A stretch of DNA of 50,261 nucleotides from Deltaproteobacteria bacterium (GCA_024275145.1 JAJRZR010000070.1:1-50261), one strand, 5' to 3'. Counted from the stretch's first letter, positions 35,554 through 45,832 are shown. Made by a program: numbers and translations. Notes: generated from the letters alone by a model not told the origin.

Positions 35554-36603
35554 TTACTTACCTTCCTTATCCCCTTCGCCTTCCTCCTTTGAAGGTGAAG
35601 GTGGACTCCAGCCTTCCAGTTTCATTCCCAGTTTGAGCCCCATTCCATCTAGTATCTTCAATATCTCTTCCAAGGATTTCCGCCCAAAGTTTTTCGTTTT
35701 GAGCATCTCTTGTTCGGTCTTCTGAACAAGTTCGCCAATATAGTGTATATTGGCATTTTTGAGACAATTGGCAGAGCGGACGGAAAACTCAAGCTCATCA
35801 ATCCTCCTGTTCAGGTCCTCCAGCTTGCCACCCAGTTCTGGGGCGGGTGGTTCCTCTTCAGGTTCCTCTTCCTCATCAAAATTGATAAATACCGCCAGTT
35901 GTTCCTTCAGGATCTTTGCAGAATATGCCACAGCGTCCTCTGGCGCCACACTGCCATCGGTCCAAACCTCAAGCGTAAGCTTGTCATAGTCGGTCCTCTG
36001 GCCCACCCTGGCCTGTGAAACCACGAAGTTGACCTTTTTTATGGGTGAATACAGCGCATCTATGGCAATAGTGCCAATAGGGGCGTCAGGGTCCAGCTTG
36101 GCATTTTCCTCGGCGGCAACATATCCCTTACCCCATTTTACCTTCATTTCCATATTGAGTTCGCCATCTTCCGTCAAAGTGGCTATGTGATGGTCAGGGT
36201 TCAATATTTCGACACCACCCTCAGGAGCCACTAGATCCTTGGCGCTTATATAGCAAGGTCCCTTTTTCTCAACCCGCAACCATTTTTCCCCATCCTGGAA
36301 CAGCTTTGGCCGGACGCCCTTGAGATTCAATATAATCTCCGTAACATCTTCCAACACACCCGGGATGGTGGCCAATTCATGAAGTACACCCTCTATCTTG
36401 ACCGAGACGATGGCGGCACCCTGTAACGAAGACAGCAAAATACGCCTCAATGCGTTCCCAAGCGTCGTCCCATATCCCCTTTCAAGCGGCTCGCACGTAA
36501 ACTTACCGTATGATTCTGTACGGGTCTCCGAGTCGATTTCCAGACGTTTGGGAACGATAAGCTCCCGCCAATTTCGGTAAAAAGGAGTCTGTTCTGTACT
36601 CAT
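35554..36603 (-). CDS. rpoA: RNA polymerase alpha subunit
   Basis: A 349-residue alpha subunit. The N-terminal domain (about 1-230) has the assembly motif [18 protein letters not shown]; the linker is strongly acidic ([14 protein letters not shown]); the C-terminal domain (about 270-330) has [11 protein letters not shown]-type and LLKTKNFG-type segments that bind UP elements and activators (here [14 protein letters not shown] and [15 protein letters not shown]). The acidic linker and the tail ending [10 protein letters not shown] are longer than in E. coli. It lies between rpsD and rplQ, the canonical alpha-operon position. Confidence 0.96.
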   Translation of the reverse strand: MSTEQTPFYRNWRELIVPKRLEIDSETRTESYGKFTCEPLERGYGTTLGNALRRILLSSLQGAAIVSVKIEGVLHELATIPGVLEDVTEIILNLKGVRPKLFQDGEKWLRVEKKGPCYISAKDLVAPEGGVEILNPDHHIATLTEDGELNMEMKVKWGKGYVAAEENAKLDPDAPIGTIAIDALYSPIKKVNFVVSQARVGQRTDYDKLTLEVWTDGSVAPEDAVAYSAKILKEQLAVFINFDEEEEPEEEPPAPELGGKLEDLNRRIDELEFSVRSANCLKNANIHYIGELVQKTEQEMLKTKNFGRKSLEEILKILDGMGLKLGMKLEGWSPPSPSKEEGEGDKEGK

Positions 36604-36680
36604 ATCTTTATTTGATGCCCCATTTATTACTTAACCCCCAATCTAATATGACCAGAAGGTCAAGAAATAGCAAACCTCTA

Positions 36681-37307
36681 CTATTTTGAGTAAAACTCAA
36701 CTATGAATTGCTCCTGAATCGGCATTGTAATATGCGCTCTCTCCGGGAGAGATTTGACACTGCCTTTCTTGTTATCGGCATCCAGTTCCAGCCATTCCGG
36801 CACCCCCCGCCTGGCCACAGCCTCCAGTGCCTGGATTATTACCGGGATCTCCCTGCTCTTCTCCGCGACTTCCACTACATCACCTACCTTTACCTGAAAG
36901 GAAGGGATATCGACCTTACGTCCGTTTACCCGGAAATGGCCGTGTTTCACAAGCTGGCGGGCCTGAGACCTTGACTCGGCGAATCCAAGCCTGTACACCA
37001 CATTATCTAGCCTCTTCTCAAGGAGTACGAGCAGATTCGTACCGGTCACACCTTTTTGCCGGTCAGCCAGGTCGAAATAGCTTCTGAACTGATCCTCCTG
37101 AATACCGTACATGCGACGGACCCTCTGCTTTTCCCGCAACCTGATCCCGTAATCCGAAACCTTGACGCGGCCCTGCCCGTGCTGTCCAGGGGGATAGCTT
37201 CTTCTCTCAAATGAGCATTTGTCTGAAAAACATCTATCTCCCTTAAGAAATAATTTGTTTCCTTCCCTGCGGCATAACCTGCACCGCGGCCCAGTATATC
37301 GTGCCAA
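36681..37307 (-). CDS. rpsD: Ribosomal protein S4, zinc-type
   Basis: A 208-residue S4, a primary 16S rRNA binder that in many bacteria represses its own operon. The N-terminus keeps a Cys cluster (Cys9, Cys12, Cys26, Cys31) of the zinc-binding form. The S4 RNA-binding domain follows at about residue 98 ([19 protein letters not shown], then [17 protein letters not shown]). Located between rpsK and rpoA, 77 bases before rpoA, room enough for a regulatory leader. Confidence 0.96.
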   Translation of the reverse strand: MARYTGPRCRLCRREGNKLFLKGDRCFSDKCSFERRSYPPGQHGQGRVKVSDYGIRLREKQRVRRMYGIQEDQFRSYFDLADRQKGVTGTNLLVLLEKRLDNVVYRLGFAESRSQARQLVKHGHFRVNGRKVDIPSFQVKVGDVVEVAEKSREIPVIIQALEAVARRGVPEWLELDADNKKGSVKSLPERAHITMPIQEQFIVEFYSK

Positions 37308-37420
37308 GTTCTATCCTCCGACTCTGAATCCTGTCTGTCTTAGATGTTGAAATTTATGTAATTGACGGGAGCACCCCTTGCGTTTATCAGACGAAGACTG
37401 AGGACACCTTTAACCGTCTG

Positions 37421-37816
37421 TTATACCCTTCTTCGCTTGGGAGGCCTGCAGCCATTGTGTGGAATGGGGGTAACGTCCTTAATGACCTTGATCTGGAACC
37501 CTGCCATTTGCAGGGCACGCAGTGCTGCCTCACGCCCTGATCCGGGTCCCTTGACATGAACCTCTACCGTCCTCATACCATGCTCTGCGGCCTTTCGTGC
37601 CGCATGCTCTGCAGCTACCTGGGCCGCAAAAGGGGTTCCCTTTCTGGAACCCTTGAATCCCTGGGACCCAGCGCTGGACCACGAAACCGCATTGCCTTGT
37701 TTGTCTGTAATTGTCACTATCGTGTTATTGAAGGTCGCCTGGATGTGCACAACGCCCTCAGGTACATTCTTTTTTTCCTTCCTGCCACCTCGTCTAGGTG
37801 AGGCCATATTCCTCAT
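37421..37816 (-). CDS. rpsK: Ribosomal protein S11
   Basis: A 131-residue S11, part of the 30S platform close to the E-site mRNA. It has the conserved [36 protein letters not shown] and a C-terminal [16 protein letters not shown]. The N-terminal tail is basic. It follows rpsM by 16 bases and precedes rpsD by about 113. Confidence 0.96.
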   Translation of the reverse strand: MRNMASPRRGGRKEKKNVPEGVVHIQATFNNTIVTITDKQGNAVSWSSAGSQGFKGSRKGTPFAAQVAAEHAARKAAEHGMRTVEVHVKGPGSGREAALRALQMAGFQIKVIKDVTPIPHNGCRPPKRRRV

Positions 37817-37832
37817 ACCTCCAATCGGCTAT

Positions 37833-38204
37833 CTATCCTTTCTTCTTCCTTACAACAGAACGTCTCGGCCCTTTGCGGGTCCTGGCATTGGTTGACGTCC
37901 TCTGTCCCCTGACAGGCAGACCACGCCGGTGCCGAAGGCCCCTGTAACAACCGAGGTCCATCAGACGCTTGATATTCATGGAGACCTCCCTCCTGAGATC
38001 CCCTTCCACCTTATAGTCTGCATCTATGATCTGTCTTAGGGCAGTAATATCCTGGTCGGTCAATTCGTCGGTCTTTTTGTTCCAATCTATACCCGCCTTA
38101 TCCAGAATCTTCTGAGCACTTGTCCTGCCGATTCCATAGATGTAGGTAAGGGCCACTTCAAGCCTCTTGTTTTTAGGCAGATCAACTCCAGCAATCCTTG
38201 CCAT
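37833..38204 (-). CDS. rpsM: Ribosomal protein S13
   Basis: A 123-residue S13, in the 30S head where it contacts tRNA and L5. It starts [19 protein letters not shown], has [14 protein letters not shown] and the C-terminal [15 protein letters not shown] with a basic tail. It follows rpmJ by 15 bases, the usual order. Confidence 0.96.
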   Translation of the reverse strand: MARIAGVDLPKNKRLEVALTYIYGIGRTSAQKILDKAGIDWNKKTDELTDQDITALRQIIDADYKVEGDLRREVSMNIKRLMDLGCYRGLRHRRGLPVRGQRTSTNARTRKGPRRSVVRKKKG

Positions 38205-38219
38205 GTATTTTCCCCCTCG

Positions 38220-38333
38220 CTATCCCTGCCTCTGCTTATGCCGTGGATTCTTACAGATAACGCGGACAATACCCTTGCGCCTGATTATCCTGCAATCCTT
38301 ACACCTGCACTTGACTGATGCTCTGACTTTCAT
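38220..38333 (-). CDS. rpmJ: Ribosomal protein L36, zinc-type
   Basis: A 37-residue protein that is easily missed because of its size. It reads [14 protein letters not shown] at the start and [13 protein letters not shown] at the end, which is L36 without doubt. The zinc ligands Cys11, Cys14, Cys27 and His32 are all kept. It lies between infA and rpsM, the normal site. Confidence 0.95.
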   Translation of the reverse strand: MKVRASVKCRCKDCRIIRRKGIVRVICKNPRHKQRQG

Positions 38334-38363
38334 CACCTTTTCCCCTAAACTAAAGGCAACAAG

Positions 38364-38432
38364 CCACCAGAAGTCTGGTGGACATTCCTTATAATTTGAA
38401 TACCTCTTCTATTGCCGATCCGTACCCGGATC
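38364..38432. other. Two perfect hairpins in the rpmJ-infA spacer
   Basis: CCACCAG-AAGT-CTGGTGG (38364-38381, seven pairs) and GATCCG-TACC-CGGATC (38417-38432, six pairs) lie within the 122-base spacer. Neither is followed by a T run on the minus strand, so they are not terminators. They may be processing, stability or regulatory elements. Confidence 0.45.
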
Positions 38433-38455
38433 AACTAAAGGGTGTCACTAAAAAA

Positions 38456-38674
38456 CTATTTAGATCGATAGATAACCCTGCCACGGGTCAAATCATATGG
38501 AGAAAGCTCTACAGTTACCCTGTCCCCAGGCAGGATCTTTATGTAATGCATACGCATCTTTCCAGAAATGTGAGCAAGCACCTTGTGACCGTTGTCAAGC
38601 TCAACCCTGAACATAGCATTAGGCAAGGTTTCTAATACCTTACCCTCAACCTGTATAGCGTCTCCTTTTGCCAT
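38456..38674 (-). CDS. infA: Translation initiation factor IF-1
   Basis: A 72-residue OB-fold protein that binds the 30S A site during initiation. It has [40 protein letters not shown] and the C-terminal [13 protein letters not shown]. Positioned between map and rpmJ, as in most bacteria. The spacer to map is 183 bases and shows no gene; it may hold an internal promoter. Confidence 0.96.
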   Translation of the reverse strand: MAKGDAIQVEGKVLETLPNAMFRVELDNGHKVLAHISGKMRMHYIKILPGDRVTVELSPYDLTRGRVIYRSK

Positions 38675-38857
38675 TTAGCGCCTCTATCAAGCCATTTGAA
38701 TTCAGACAAAAAATTAAATTACCATATATCAGCAAAAACGCGAAGAAAAAACTTACCTCAATTCTCCGACAGCAAACTCAAATATCGATGCGCCTGTGAA
38801 TATGGGGACACACACGCACCAGGGCCACCAGGCTGTATCACTGAATACACACAAAAA

Positions 38858-39634
38858 TCATACGGCACTCAATATAAGCGGTCCTTTGTTGGTGACAGCG
38901 ACCGTATGTTCAAAATGCGCGGCAAGTGATCCATCTGCCGTAACCGCCGTCCAACCATCCTCTAGCACACGTATATCCACACTACCTGCGGTCACCATCG
39001 GCTCTATAGCGATGACCATACCCGGTCTAAGCACCGGGCCGGTACCCTTTTTACCGTAGTTCGGCACCTCTGGCGGTTCATGGAGCGCCTTACCAATACC
39101 ATGGCCGACAAACTGACGCACCACCCCAAATCCGGCCGATTCCACGTATCCCTGGATAGCAGCCGACACATTGCCAAGCCGAGATCTTGGTCTGACCTTG
39201 GAAATGCCCGCGTCAAGGGCGCCACGAGTCACCTCTAAGAGCCTGTGGGCTACAGCAGGCCCATTTGGGCCTACGATTCCGCTCAGTGCGGCATCACCAT
39301 AATAGTCTTTGTAAATAACGCCAAGGTCAAGGCTGACCAAGTCCCCATGACGCAGTTTCCTATGCCGGGAAGGAATACCATGGACTATTTCTTCATTGAT
39401 TGAGACGCATAAACTGGCCGGATAGCCATGATAGCCCTTGAATGCAGGTTTGCAGCCCCTGCGAAGAATTTCCTTTTCGGCGAATGCATCAAGACGGTAA
39501 GTAGTTACACCTTCCACCAGTTCTTCGAGTAATAGCTGGAGGATCTCGGCTACGATTTTATTCGCCGTGCGCATCAGCTCAATCTCCCAAGGTGCCTTGA
39601 GCCTTATACGCTTTATCGCGACTTTATTTTTCAC
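38858..39634 (-). CDS. map: Type I methionine aminopeptidase
   Basis: A 258-residue enzyme that removes N-terminal Met from new proteins. The five metal ligands are placed in SLDLGVIYKDYYGDAAL (two Asp), the GHGIG His, the IEPMVT Glu and HFEHTVAVT (His neighbour and Glu). It follows secY by 14 bases. adk, which usually stands between secY and map, is absent. Confidence 0.95.
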   Translation of the reverse strand: MKNKVAIKRIRLKAPWEIELMRTANKIVAEILQLLLEELVEGVTTYRLDAFAEKEILRRGCKPAFKGYHGYPASLCVSINEEIVHGIPSRHRKLRHGDLVSLDLGVIYKDYYGDAALSGIVGPNGPAVAHRLLEVTRGALDAGISKVRPRSRLGNVSAAIQGYVESAGFGVVRQFVGHGIGKALHEPPEVPNYGKKGTGPVLRPGMVIAIEPMVTAGSVDIRVLEDGWTAVTADGSLAAHFEHTVAVTNKGPLILSAV

Positions 39635-39648
39635 ATTACCACTTCGGC

Positions 39649-40959
39649 TCAGGCCCTGCGTCCCCTGAGCTTGGCACCCTTCATAAAACCTTCATAATTC
39701 CTGGTAATCAGGTGCGATTCTATCTGTGCCATGGTATCCATGGCCACCCCCACTACGATCAAAAGCGCCGTGCCACCAAAATAAAAAGGAACGTTAAAAT
39801 TCGAAATCAATATACTCGGCAACACACATACCGCCGATACATAGATCGCTCCGATGAGCGTAATCCTTGAAAGAATATGATCTATGAACTCGGCCGTCCG
39901 CCTTCCGGGTCTGATTCCCGGTATATAACCACCATTCTTTTTAAGATTGTCGGCAATATCCGACGGATTAAAGGTTATGGCCGTATAAAAATAGCAGAAA
40001 AATACTATCAGTACGATATAGAGGCCTTCGTAAGAAAGGCTACCGGGTCTAAGGGCCTGCGCCACCCTTTGCATCCACGGCACCTGGATGAAATTGGCGA
40101 TTGTCGCAGGAAACATGATGATAGAAGATGCAAATATAGGAGGAATCACGCCTGCGGTATTAACCTTCAAGGGCAAATGGGTGCTCTGCCCACCATATAC
40201 CTTTCTACCAACAACCCTCCTGGCATAGTGAATGGGTATCTTCCTCTGGGCCCTCTCCATAAAACATATAAATGCCACCACTGCGATCATCATAACCAGC
40301 AAAAAGGCCATAAACGCCACGCTGATCTCACCAGTGCTCATCAGGCGAAAGGTGTCTATTATGGCAGAGGGCATCCTGGCCACGATACCGGCAAAGATGA
40401 TCAAGGATATACCGTTACCGATCCCCCTTTCAGTGATCTGCTCGCCAAGCCACATGAGGAACACCGTTCCGGACATCAAGGTAAGGGCGGTCAACAACCT
40501 GAAACTCCAGCCAGGGATCGCCACTACAGGGGCGCCACCGGGTGCCGTCATGCTCTCGAGACCTATCGCTATTCCCAACCCCTGTAGCAGGCTGAGCCCC
40601 ACCGTGCCAAACCGGGTATATTGACTTATCTTTTTTCTGCCGGATTCACCCTCCTTTTGGAGCGCCTCCAGATGGGGTATCGCCACGGTCAACAATTGAA
40701 TAATAATGGAGGCGCTGATGTAGGGCATGATCCCCAATGCAAATATCGAAAAATTCTTCAGCGCTCCGCCAGAAAACATATCGAAAAGGCCAAACAGAGT
40801 GCCCTGCGCCCTGGCAAAGAATGATCCCAATGCCACGGTGTCAATGCCAGGAGTAGGAACCTGGACACCAATTCGGTATACCGCAAGCATTGCAAGGGTA
40901 AACAGGATGCGCTTACGTAACTCTGGTACGTTTCCGAGCCCCTCTAGACCTTTTAGCAC
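39649..40959 (-). CDS. secY: Protein translocase subunit SecY
   Basis: The 436-residue channel subunit of the Sec translocon, with ten membrane helices. It starts [19 protein letters not shown], has the plug-region [21 protein letters not shown] split across helix 2, [11 protein letters not shown] in a cytosolic loop, and [10 protein letters not shown]-type ending ([12 protein letters not shown]). It lies between rplO and map. Confidence 0.96.
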   Translation of the reverse strand: MLKGLEGLGNVPELRKRILFTLAMLAVYRIGVQVPTPGIDTVALGSFFARAQGTLFGLFDMFSGGALKNFSIFALGIMPYISASIIIQLLTVAIPHLEALQKEGESGRKKISQYTRFGTVGLSLLQGLGIAIGLESMTAPGGAPVVAIPGWSFRLLTALTLMSGTVFLMWLGEQITERGIGNGISLIIFAGIVARMPSAIIDTFRLMSTGEISVAFMAFLLVMMIAVVAFICFMERAQRKIPIHYARRVVGRKVYGGQSTHLPLKVNTAGVIPPIFASSIIMFPATIANFIQVPWMQRVAQALRPGSLSYEGLYIVLIVFFCYFYTAITFNPSDIADNLKKNGGYIPGIRPGRRTAEFIDHILSRITLIGAIYVSAVCVLPSILISNFNVPFYFGGTALLIVVGVAMDTMAQIESHLITRNYEGFMKGAKLRGRRA

Positions 40960-40962
40960 CTT

Positions 40963-41430
40963 TTAAGACCCTACCTTCCCTGCCCTTGAGATAATCTCCA
41001 CCGAGCCACCGGCCGCTTCTATCTTTTTCCGGGCGGAGGCACTGATTCCATGTGCCCGCACCCTGACAGGCCTGGAAATCTCCCCCTCCCCCAGGATCTT
41101 CAAGAGCCCGTACACCTTACGTACCAAGCCACGCCTCTTCAGGGTATCAAGATCAATGGTATCCAGACCTTCAAGCCCCTGGAGGGTACCTACATTGACA
41201 ACACCATATACTATCCTTGACCTGTTCTTGAAACCCCTCTTGGGTAGCTGTCGATAAAGCGGCATCTGGCCACCCTGAAAACCGGCTGGTATGCTGGCCC
41301 CTGACCGGCTCTTTTGGCCTTTCTGTCCCTTGCAGGCAGTCTTGCCATGGCCAGAACCTGGCCCGCGACCTACCCGTTTTTTATTTCGCTTTGCCCCGGC
41401 AAAGGGCGTTAATGAATCCAATCCGATCAT
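40963..41430 (-). CDS. rplO: Ribosomal protein L15
   Basis: A 155-residue L15 that helps assemble the 50S subunit. It has the glycine-rich GRGPGSGHGKTACKGQKGQ and GGQMPLYRQLPKRGF, and ends in the usual helical domain with ISASARKKIEAAGG. Start set at ATG 41430, with GGAG close upstream. It follows rpsE by only 33 bases, so rpmD (L30) is missing between them. Confidence 0.95.
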   Translation of the reverse strand: MIGLDSLTPFAGAKRNKKRVGRGPGSGHGKTACKGQKGQKSRSGASIPAGFQGGQMPLYRQLPKRGFKNRSRIVYGVVNVGTLQGLEGLDTIDLDTLKRRGLVRKVYGLLKILGEGEISRPVRVRAHGISASARKKIEAAGGSVEIISRAGKVGS

Positions 41431-41463
41431 CAGCTTCTCCAAAAAATCCAGTCAGTTTCTTCC

Positions 41464-41970
41464 CTAAAGAAATGGATGGACATCAACCTTCCTGCCCCTG
41501 TACTTCGCACGGCGAATAGACAATTCCAGGTTCTTAAGTCCATCAAAGGTGGCATGGACCACGTTATGGGGGTTGCTGGTACCCAGACATTTGGTCAGAA
41601 TGTCGTGTATGCCGGCTGCCTCCATGATGGCCCTTACTACTGTCCCGGCGATAACCCCGGTGCCGGGATATGCTGGCTTAAGCAATACCTTGCCTGCCCC
41701 AAAATGGCCAACTATGTCATGGGGTATGGTCTTTCCCACCATTGGGACCTGTATCATGGCCTTCCGGGCCTTTTCGCTGGCCTTCCTCAGGGCCTCTGGC
41801 ACCTCTTTTGCTTTTCCCAGGGCAAAGCCGACCTTCCCATTCCCATCACCCACTACCGAAAGGGCACTGAAGCTAAATCTTCGCCCCCCCTTGACCACCT
41901 TGGCCACGCGGTTGATAAAGACTATTTTTTCAATCAGTTCCTGATCGTTTTTATCTTTCAATTCTCGCAA
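41464..41970 (-). CDS. rpsE: Ribosomal protein S5
   Basis: A 168-residue S5, a decoding-fidelity protein of the 30S body. It has the N-terminal double-stranded RNA-binding domain with [19 protein letters not shown] and [14 protein letters not shown], then the C-terminal domain with [20 protein letters not shown]. It lies between rplR and rplO. Confidence 0.96.
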   Translation of the reverse strand: MRELKDKNDQELIEKIVFINRVAKVVKGGRRFSFSALSVVGDGNGKVGFALGKAKEVPEALRKASEKARKAMIQVPMVGKTIPHDIVGHFGAGKVLLKPAYPGTGVIAGTVVRAIMEAAGIHDILTKCLGTSNPHNVVHATFDGLKNLELSIRRAKYRGRKVDVHPFL

Positions 41971-41990
41971 CTTATCACTCCTCAGAGGCG

Positions 41991-42362
41991 TTAAAACTCA
42001 AGGCCGCCTTCCCTAGCTGCATCCGCCAAGGCCTTGACACGCCCATGATAAAGATTTCCACCACGGTCAAAGGCTACCCGCTTGATCCCTTTCTCCCCAG
42101 CTATCGTGGCCAGCATCCGGCCAACCTCGGCAGCAACATCCTTTTTTGAGCCCAATTCCCTGCGTCTCTGCCTTATTTCCCTGTCGATTGAAGATGCAGC
42201 AGCGAGGGTTACACCCTTTTCATCGTCAATGATCTGGGCAAATACATTCTTGTTGCTACGGAAAACAGCCAATCTTGGCCTCTTGCCCGTACCTTTGATC
42301 CTTTTCCTGATCCGCTGCTTCCTACGAAGTCTAGCAGCTAGCTTTGGATTCGTCTTAAACAT
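41991..42362 (-). CDS. rplR: Ribosomal protein L18
   Basis: A 123-residue L18 that binds 5S rRNA. It has a basic N-terminus, [20 protein letters not shown], and the C-terminal [20 protein letters not shown]. Start at 42362, between rplF and rpsE. Confidence 0.95.
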   Translation of the reverse strand: MFKTNPKLAARLRRKQRIRKRIKGTGKRPRLAVFRSNKNVFAQIIDDEKGVTLAAASSIDREIRQRRRELGSKKDVAAEVGRMLATIAGEKGIKRVAFDRGGNLYHGRVKALADAAREGGLEF

Positions 42363-42382
42363 ATGATCCTGACCTATTCAAC

Positions 42383-42928
42383 CTATTTGGCAGCGGCCTT
42401 CCCGGCCTTCCTGATGATGACCTCGTCTACGTACTGAACACCTTTACCCTTATATGGTTCAGGTGGCCTGAATGCCCTTATCCTGGCAGCTGTCAACCCT
42501 AATAATTCCTTGTCAAACCCCTCAAGGATGATCCTTATCTCCTTCTGCCTTTCCACCTTGGCGGTTATTCCATCCGGAACCCGGAATTCAATAGGATGGG
42601 AATAACCCAGGTAAAGCACCAATGCCTTACCCTTTTCCTCTACTTTGTACCCTACCCCATTGACCAGTAATTCCTTCTTGAATCCATTGGTAACGCCTTC
42701 AACCATGTTAAACAATAGCGCCCTGGTCAGGCCATGGATGGCCCTGCTCTGTTTCGAGTCGTCCGCCCTTTCCACGATAAGATAGTCACCATCAATCTTC
42801 ACCGAGGCCAATTCATGTATGTACCGCTGAAGACTGCCCTTAGGGCCCTTGACTTCTATGTGCCTGCCCTGAATATTTACCGTGGTGCCCGCTGGAATCT
42901 TGATGGGCTGCTTGCCAATTCTTGACAT
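42383..42928 (-). CDS. rplF: Ribosomal protein L6
   Basis: A 181-residue L6 with two similar domains; it lies near the factor-binding site of the 50S. It starts MSRIGKQPIKIPAGTTV, has GLTRALLFNMVEGVTNGF, and the C-terminal signature RIRAFRPPEPYKGKGV. Between rpsH and rplR. Confidence 0.96.
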   Translation of the reverse strand: MSRIGKQPIKIPAGTTVNIQGRHIEVKGPKGSLQRYIHELASVKIDGDYLIVERADDSKQSRAIHGLTRALLFNMVEGVTNGFKKELLVNGVGYKVEEKGKALVLYLGYSHPIEFRVPDGITAKVERQKEIRIILEGFDKELLGLTAARIRAFRPPEPYKGKGVQYVDEVIIRKAGKAAAK

Positions 42929-42943
42929 CCTAAATACTCCTAT

Positions 42944-43339
42944 CTACCAGACGGAACACAAAAGCTCCCCGCCGACCCCCAGCTTTTTGGCCTCGGCGTC
43001 GGTCATAACGCCCTTCGATGTAGAAACTATAGCGATCCCAAGTCCGCCCCTGATGGTAGGAATATCTTCCTTTCCACAATATAACCTGCGGCCAGGCTTA
43101 CTGAGTCGTTTCATCTCTATTATCACAGGATCCCCGTGAATGTATCTCAGAAATACACGGATCTTGCCCTGTTTTCCGTACTTGATCAACTTGAAGTTGC
43201 TTATGTAGCCTTCTCTTTTCAGAATTCCCACTATATTCGCCTTTAGATTGGACGAAGGGATATCGACCTTATCATGCCTTGCCTTTACCGCATTCCTGAT
43301 GCGGGTGAGCATATCCGCTACCGGATCTGTCATTGCCAT
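42944..43339 (-). CDS. rpsH: Ribosomal protein S8
   Basis: A 131-residue S8, a 16S rRNA central-domain binder and the usual translational repressor of the spc operon. It begins [18 protein letters not shown], and the C-terminal half shows [16 protein letters not shown] then [11 protein letters not shown]. Between rpsN and rplF. Confidence 0.96.
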   Translation of the reverse strand: MAMTDPVADMLTRIRNAVKARHDKVDIPSSNLKANIVGILKREGYISNFKLIKYGKQGKIRVFLRYIHGDPVIIEMKRLSKPGRRLYCGKEDIPTIRGGLGIAIVSTSKGVMTDAEAKKLGVGGELLCSVW

Positions 43340-43371
43340 ATGGATAATCTCCGTAATTCTCCGACGAATCT

Positions 43372-43557
43372 TTACCAGCTCGATTTCGTTACGCCAGGTA
43401 ACTGGCCAAAAGAGGCCATCTTTCTGAAACAGATTCTACAGATACCAAACTGCCTGATGAATGCCCTGGGTCTGCCACAGATTGGGCACCTGTTATACTT
43501 CCTCACCTTGAATTTAGGCTCCCGTCTGGCCTTTACCATCAACGACTTCCTAGCCAA
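43372..43557 (-). CDS. rpsN: Ribosomal protein S14 type Z (zinc)
   Basis: A 61-residue zinc-type S14 with Cys24, Cys27, Cys40 and Cys43 (CPICGRP and GICRICF). It ends in the standard [11 protein letters not shown]. The longer zinc-free S14 is not present here. Between rplE and rpsH. Confidence 0.95.
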   Translation of the reverse strand: MARKSLMVKARREPKFKVRKYNRCPICGRPRAFIRQFGICRICFRKMASFGQLPGVTKSSW

Positions 43558-43583
43558 TTGCTTGTCTCCTCCCTATAACCACC

Positions 43584-44123
43584 CTATTTACGAAAGGGCA
43601 TGCCCAAAGTGCGAAGCAGAAATCTGCCTTCATCGTCCGTCTTGGCTGTAGTCACAATCGTGACATTCAGACCCTTGACCTTGTCAATTTTATCATAATC
43701 GACCTCTGGAAATATGATATGCTCCTTTATGCCCAAGGTATAGTTACCACTTCCATCAAAGGCCTTGGGTGAGATGCCCCGAAAGTCCCTTATCCTTGGT
43801 ATCGCGATATTGATCAGCTTGGTGAGAAAATCATACATGCGTTCCCGCCTCAAGGTTACACAACATCCAATGGGCATACCCGTACGGACCTTAAAGGCCG
43901 CGATGGACTTTCTAGCCCGTGTAATAACGGGCCTCTGACCAGCGATCAACGCAAGTTCGTTAGACGCCGATTCCAGGATCTTGGGATTCTGGATGGCCTC
44001 ACCCAGCCCCATGTTCAGCACCACTTTTTCAATCCGTGGTACCTGATACATGTTGTTATATCCAAAGTGTTCCATCAGTTGAGGAACACTTTCGTTTATA
44101 TATTTTTCTTCTAACAGGGCCAT
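43584..44123 (-). CDS. rplE: Ribosomal protein L5
   Basis: A 179-residue L5 that binds 5S rRNA and touches P-site tRNA. It has [15 protein letters not shown], the [17 protein letters not shown] segment and ends in [16 protein letters not shown]. Between rplX and rpsN. Confidence 0.96.
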   Translation of the reverse strand: MALLEEKYINESVPQLMEHFGYNNMYQVPRIEKVVLNMGLGEAIQNPKILESASNELALIAGQRPVITRARKSIAAFKVRTGMPIGCCVTLRRERMYDFLTKLINIAIPRIRDFRGISPKAFDGSGNYTLGIKEHIIFPEVDYDKIDKVKGLNVTIVTTAKTDDEGRFLLRTLGMPFRK

Positions 44124-44144
44124 CTTGAAAATGCCTCCGCGGAC

Positions 44145-44480
44145 CTATTTCTTCTCAACGGGAATTATCTCTCCGCATTTTTTACAGAGTCTGACCTTTG
44201 ATCCATCATCCAGTTTCTTTTTGGATATTCGGACCGGATCGGTACACTTTGGACAGATCAACATCAGGTTGGAGATATGGATAGACGCTTCCTTTTCTAT
44301 TATTCCCCCACCTGAACGAGGGCCGGGTTTGGTGTGTCTCTTGACGATCTGAGCACCCTCTACTATCGCCCTGTATTTACCAGGCAGGATTGCCTTGATC
44401 TTTCCCACCTTGCCACGGTCCTTACCAGCCATGACCATGACCCGGTCGTTTTTCCTGAGATACGTACTGACAGTCTTCAT
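44145..44480 (-). CDS. rplX: Ribosomal protein L24 with zinc ribbon
   Basis: A 111-residue L24, an assembly-starting protein of the 50S. The KOW motif is at about residues 9-35 (DRVMVMAGKDRGKVGKI). The C-terminal part keeps a full Cys ribbon (CPKC and CKKCG), the zinc form found in some bacteria. Between rplN and rplE. Confidence 0.95.
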   Translation of the reverse strand: MKTVSTYLRKNDRVMVMAGKDRGKVGKIKAILPGKYRAIVEGAQIVKRHTKPGPRSGGGIIEKEASIHISNLMLICPKCTDPVRISKKKLDDGSKVRLCKKCGEIIPVEKK

Positions 44481-44501
44481 GAACTTTGGTCTCCTGGCCG
44501 A

Positions 44502-44870
44502 CTACAATACTTCAGGAGCCAAGGATATGATCTTCATATATCGCTTTGCTCTCAGCTCCCTAGCAACAGGACCGAATATACGCGTGCCTATCGGCTCACC
44601 GTATTGATTGATCAGTACCGCGGCATTTTCATCAAACCTGATCCACGTGCCATCAGCCCTCGCAATTTCCTTCTTGGTCCTGACGATCACCGCCTTGGCC
44701 ACGTCTCCTTTCTTGACCTTGGAATTCGGCATGGCCTCCTTGACAGACACAACGACCACATCACCTATGCTAGCATAGCGTCTCCGCGTACCACCAAGAA
44801 CCCGCACACAACAGACCCTTTTGGCGCCTGAATTATCTGCAACGCTGAGCATTGTCTCCTGCTGGACCAT
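44502..44870 (-). CDS. rplN: Ribosomal protein L14
   Basis: A 122-residue L14 at the 50S interface. It opens [19 protein letters not shown], has [26 protein letters not shown] and the [16 protein letters not shown] signature. Between rpsQ and rplX. Confidence 0.96.
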   Translation of the reverse strand: MVQQETMLSVADNSGAKRVCCVRVLGGTRRRYASIGDVVVVSVKEAMPNSKVKKGDVAKAVIVRTKKEIARADGTWIRFDENAAVLINQYGEPIGTRIFGPVARELRAKRYMKIISLAPEVL

Positions 44871-44888
44871 ACTCGTAACCTTCCTTTC

Positions 44889-45149
44889 CTAAATCGCCTT
44901 TTCCAGAATTTCCTTCACAACCCACCGTTTCCTACGGCTCATGGGCCTGCATTCCTCAAGGAGTATCTTGTCTCCCACCTTACAGGCGTTCATCGGGTCA
45001 TGCGCCATATATTTCTTTCTGCTCTGGACAAATTTTCCATAGATCGGATGTTGAAATCGCCTGATTACAATCACACTGACCGTCTTATCCATCCTGTCAC
45101 TGGCGACCGTACCGATCAGCGTTCTTTTTAATCCTTTTTCAGCCTTCAT
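44889..45149 (-). CDS. rpsQ: Ribosomal protein S17
   Basis: An 86-residue OB-fold S17. It has GTVASDRMDKTVSV, HPIYGKFVQSRKKYMAHD and VGDKILLEECRPMSRRKRW. Between rpmC and rplN, with a ten-base spacer to rpmC. Confidence 0.95.
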   Translation of the reverse strand: MKAEKGLKRTLIGTVASDRMDKTVSVIVIRRFQHPIYGKFVQSRKKYMAHDPMNACKVGDKILLEECRPMSRRKRWVVKEILEKAI

Positions 45150-45158
45150 TATTACTCC

Positions 45159-45362
45159 TTAAACAGCAGCCAGTTCCTTTTCCCGTATAACAGTCTTTAC
45201 CCTGGCTATCTGCCTCCGAACCTGCTTGATCTTGGACACATCTTCCAACTGATGGGTAGAATGCTGAAATTTGAAATTAAACAATTCCTGCCGGAGATCC
45301 CTTTCCTTTTGCAGCAGTTCTTCCATGCTCAATTCCCTCAATTGTGAGACATCCTTCTTCAT
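45159..45362 (-). CDS. rpmC: Ribosomal protein L29
   Basis: A 67-residue helical L29 near the exit tunnel. It has [27 protein letters not shown] and the C-terminal [18 protein letters not shown]. The ATG overlaps the rplP stop (ATGA). Confidence 0.94.
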   Translation of the reverse strand: MKKDVSQLRELSMEELLQKERDLRQELFNFKFQHSTHQLEDVSKIKQVRRQIARVKTVIREKELAAV

Positions 45363-45775
45363 AATGCTTCACTCCTGGTAACAATCTTGGTAGGAATGGG
45401 AAGCTTGTGGGCCGCAAGACGCAAGGCCTCTCTAGCGGTTTCCTCTTCGATGCCCTCCATTTCATAGAGAATCCTACCTGGCTTTACCGGAGCCACCCAG
45501 TACTCCACGCTGCCTTTTCCCTTTCCCATCCTGGTCTCGGCAGGTTTTTTGGTGATAGGCTTATCAGGGAAGATCCTGATCCAGATCTTTCCGCGCCTCT
45601 TTACGTGCCTGGTAATCGCAATACGGGCGGCCTCTATCTGCTGTGACGTCAGCCTTCCCTTACCCAAGGCCTTCAGACCGAAATCACCAAAGGACAATGT
45701 GCAGCCGCGTTGGGCCACTCCCTTTATCCTTCCCTTCTGCTGCTTTCTGTATTTTACCTTCCGCGGGGTCAACAT
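45359..45775 (-). CDS. rplP: Ribosomal protein L16
   Basis: A 138-residue L16 at the A-site tRNA elbow. It starts [19 protein letters not shown], has [40 protein letters not shown] and [10 protein letters not shown]. It overlaps rpmC by four bases. Confidence 0.96.
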   Translation of the reverse strand: MLTPRKVKYRKQQKGRIKGVAQRGCTLSFGDFGLKALGKGRLTSQQIEAARIAITRHVKRRGKIWIRIFPDKPITKKPAETRMGKGKGSVEYWVAPVKPGRILYEMEGIEEETAREALRLAAHKLPIPTKIVTRSEAL

Positions 45776-45832
45776 ATCCTACACCTTATATCTTTCACTG
45801 TACTTGCCAGCAGATTCAATTTCTTGAAAATT

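Noticed and set aside
41431-41463. A hidden short rpmD between rpsE and rplO
   Set aside because: The space is 33 bases, far too short for L30.
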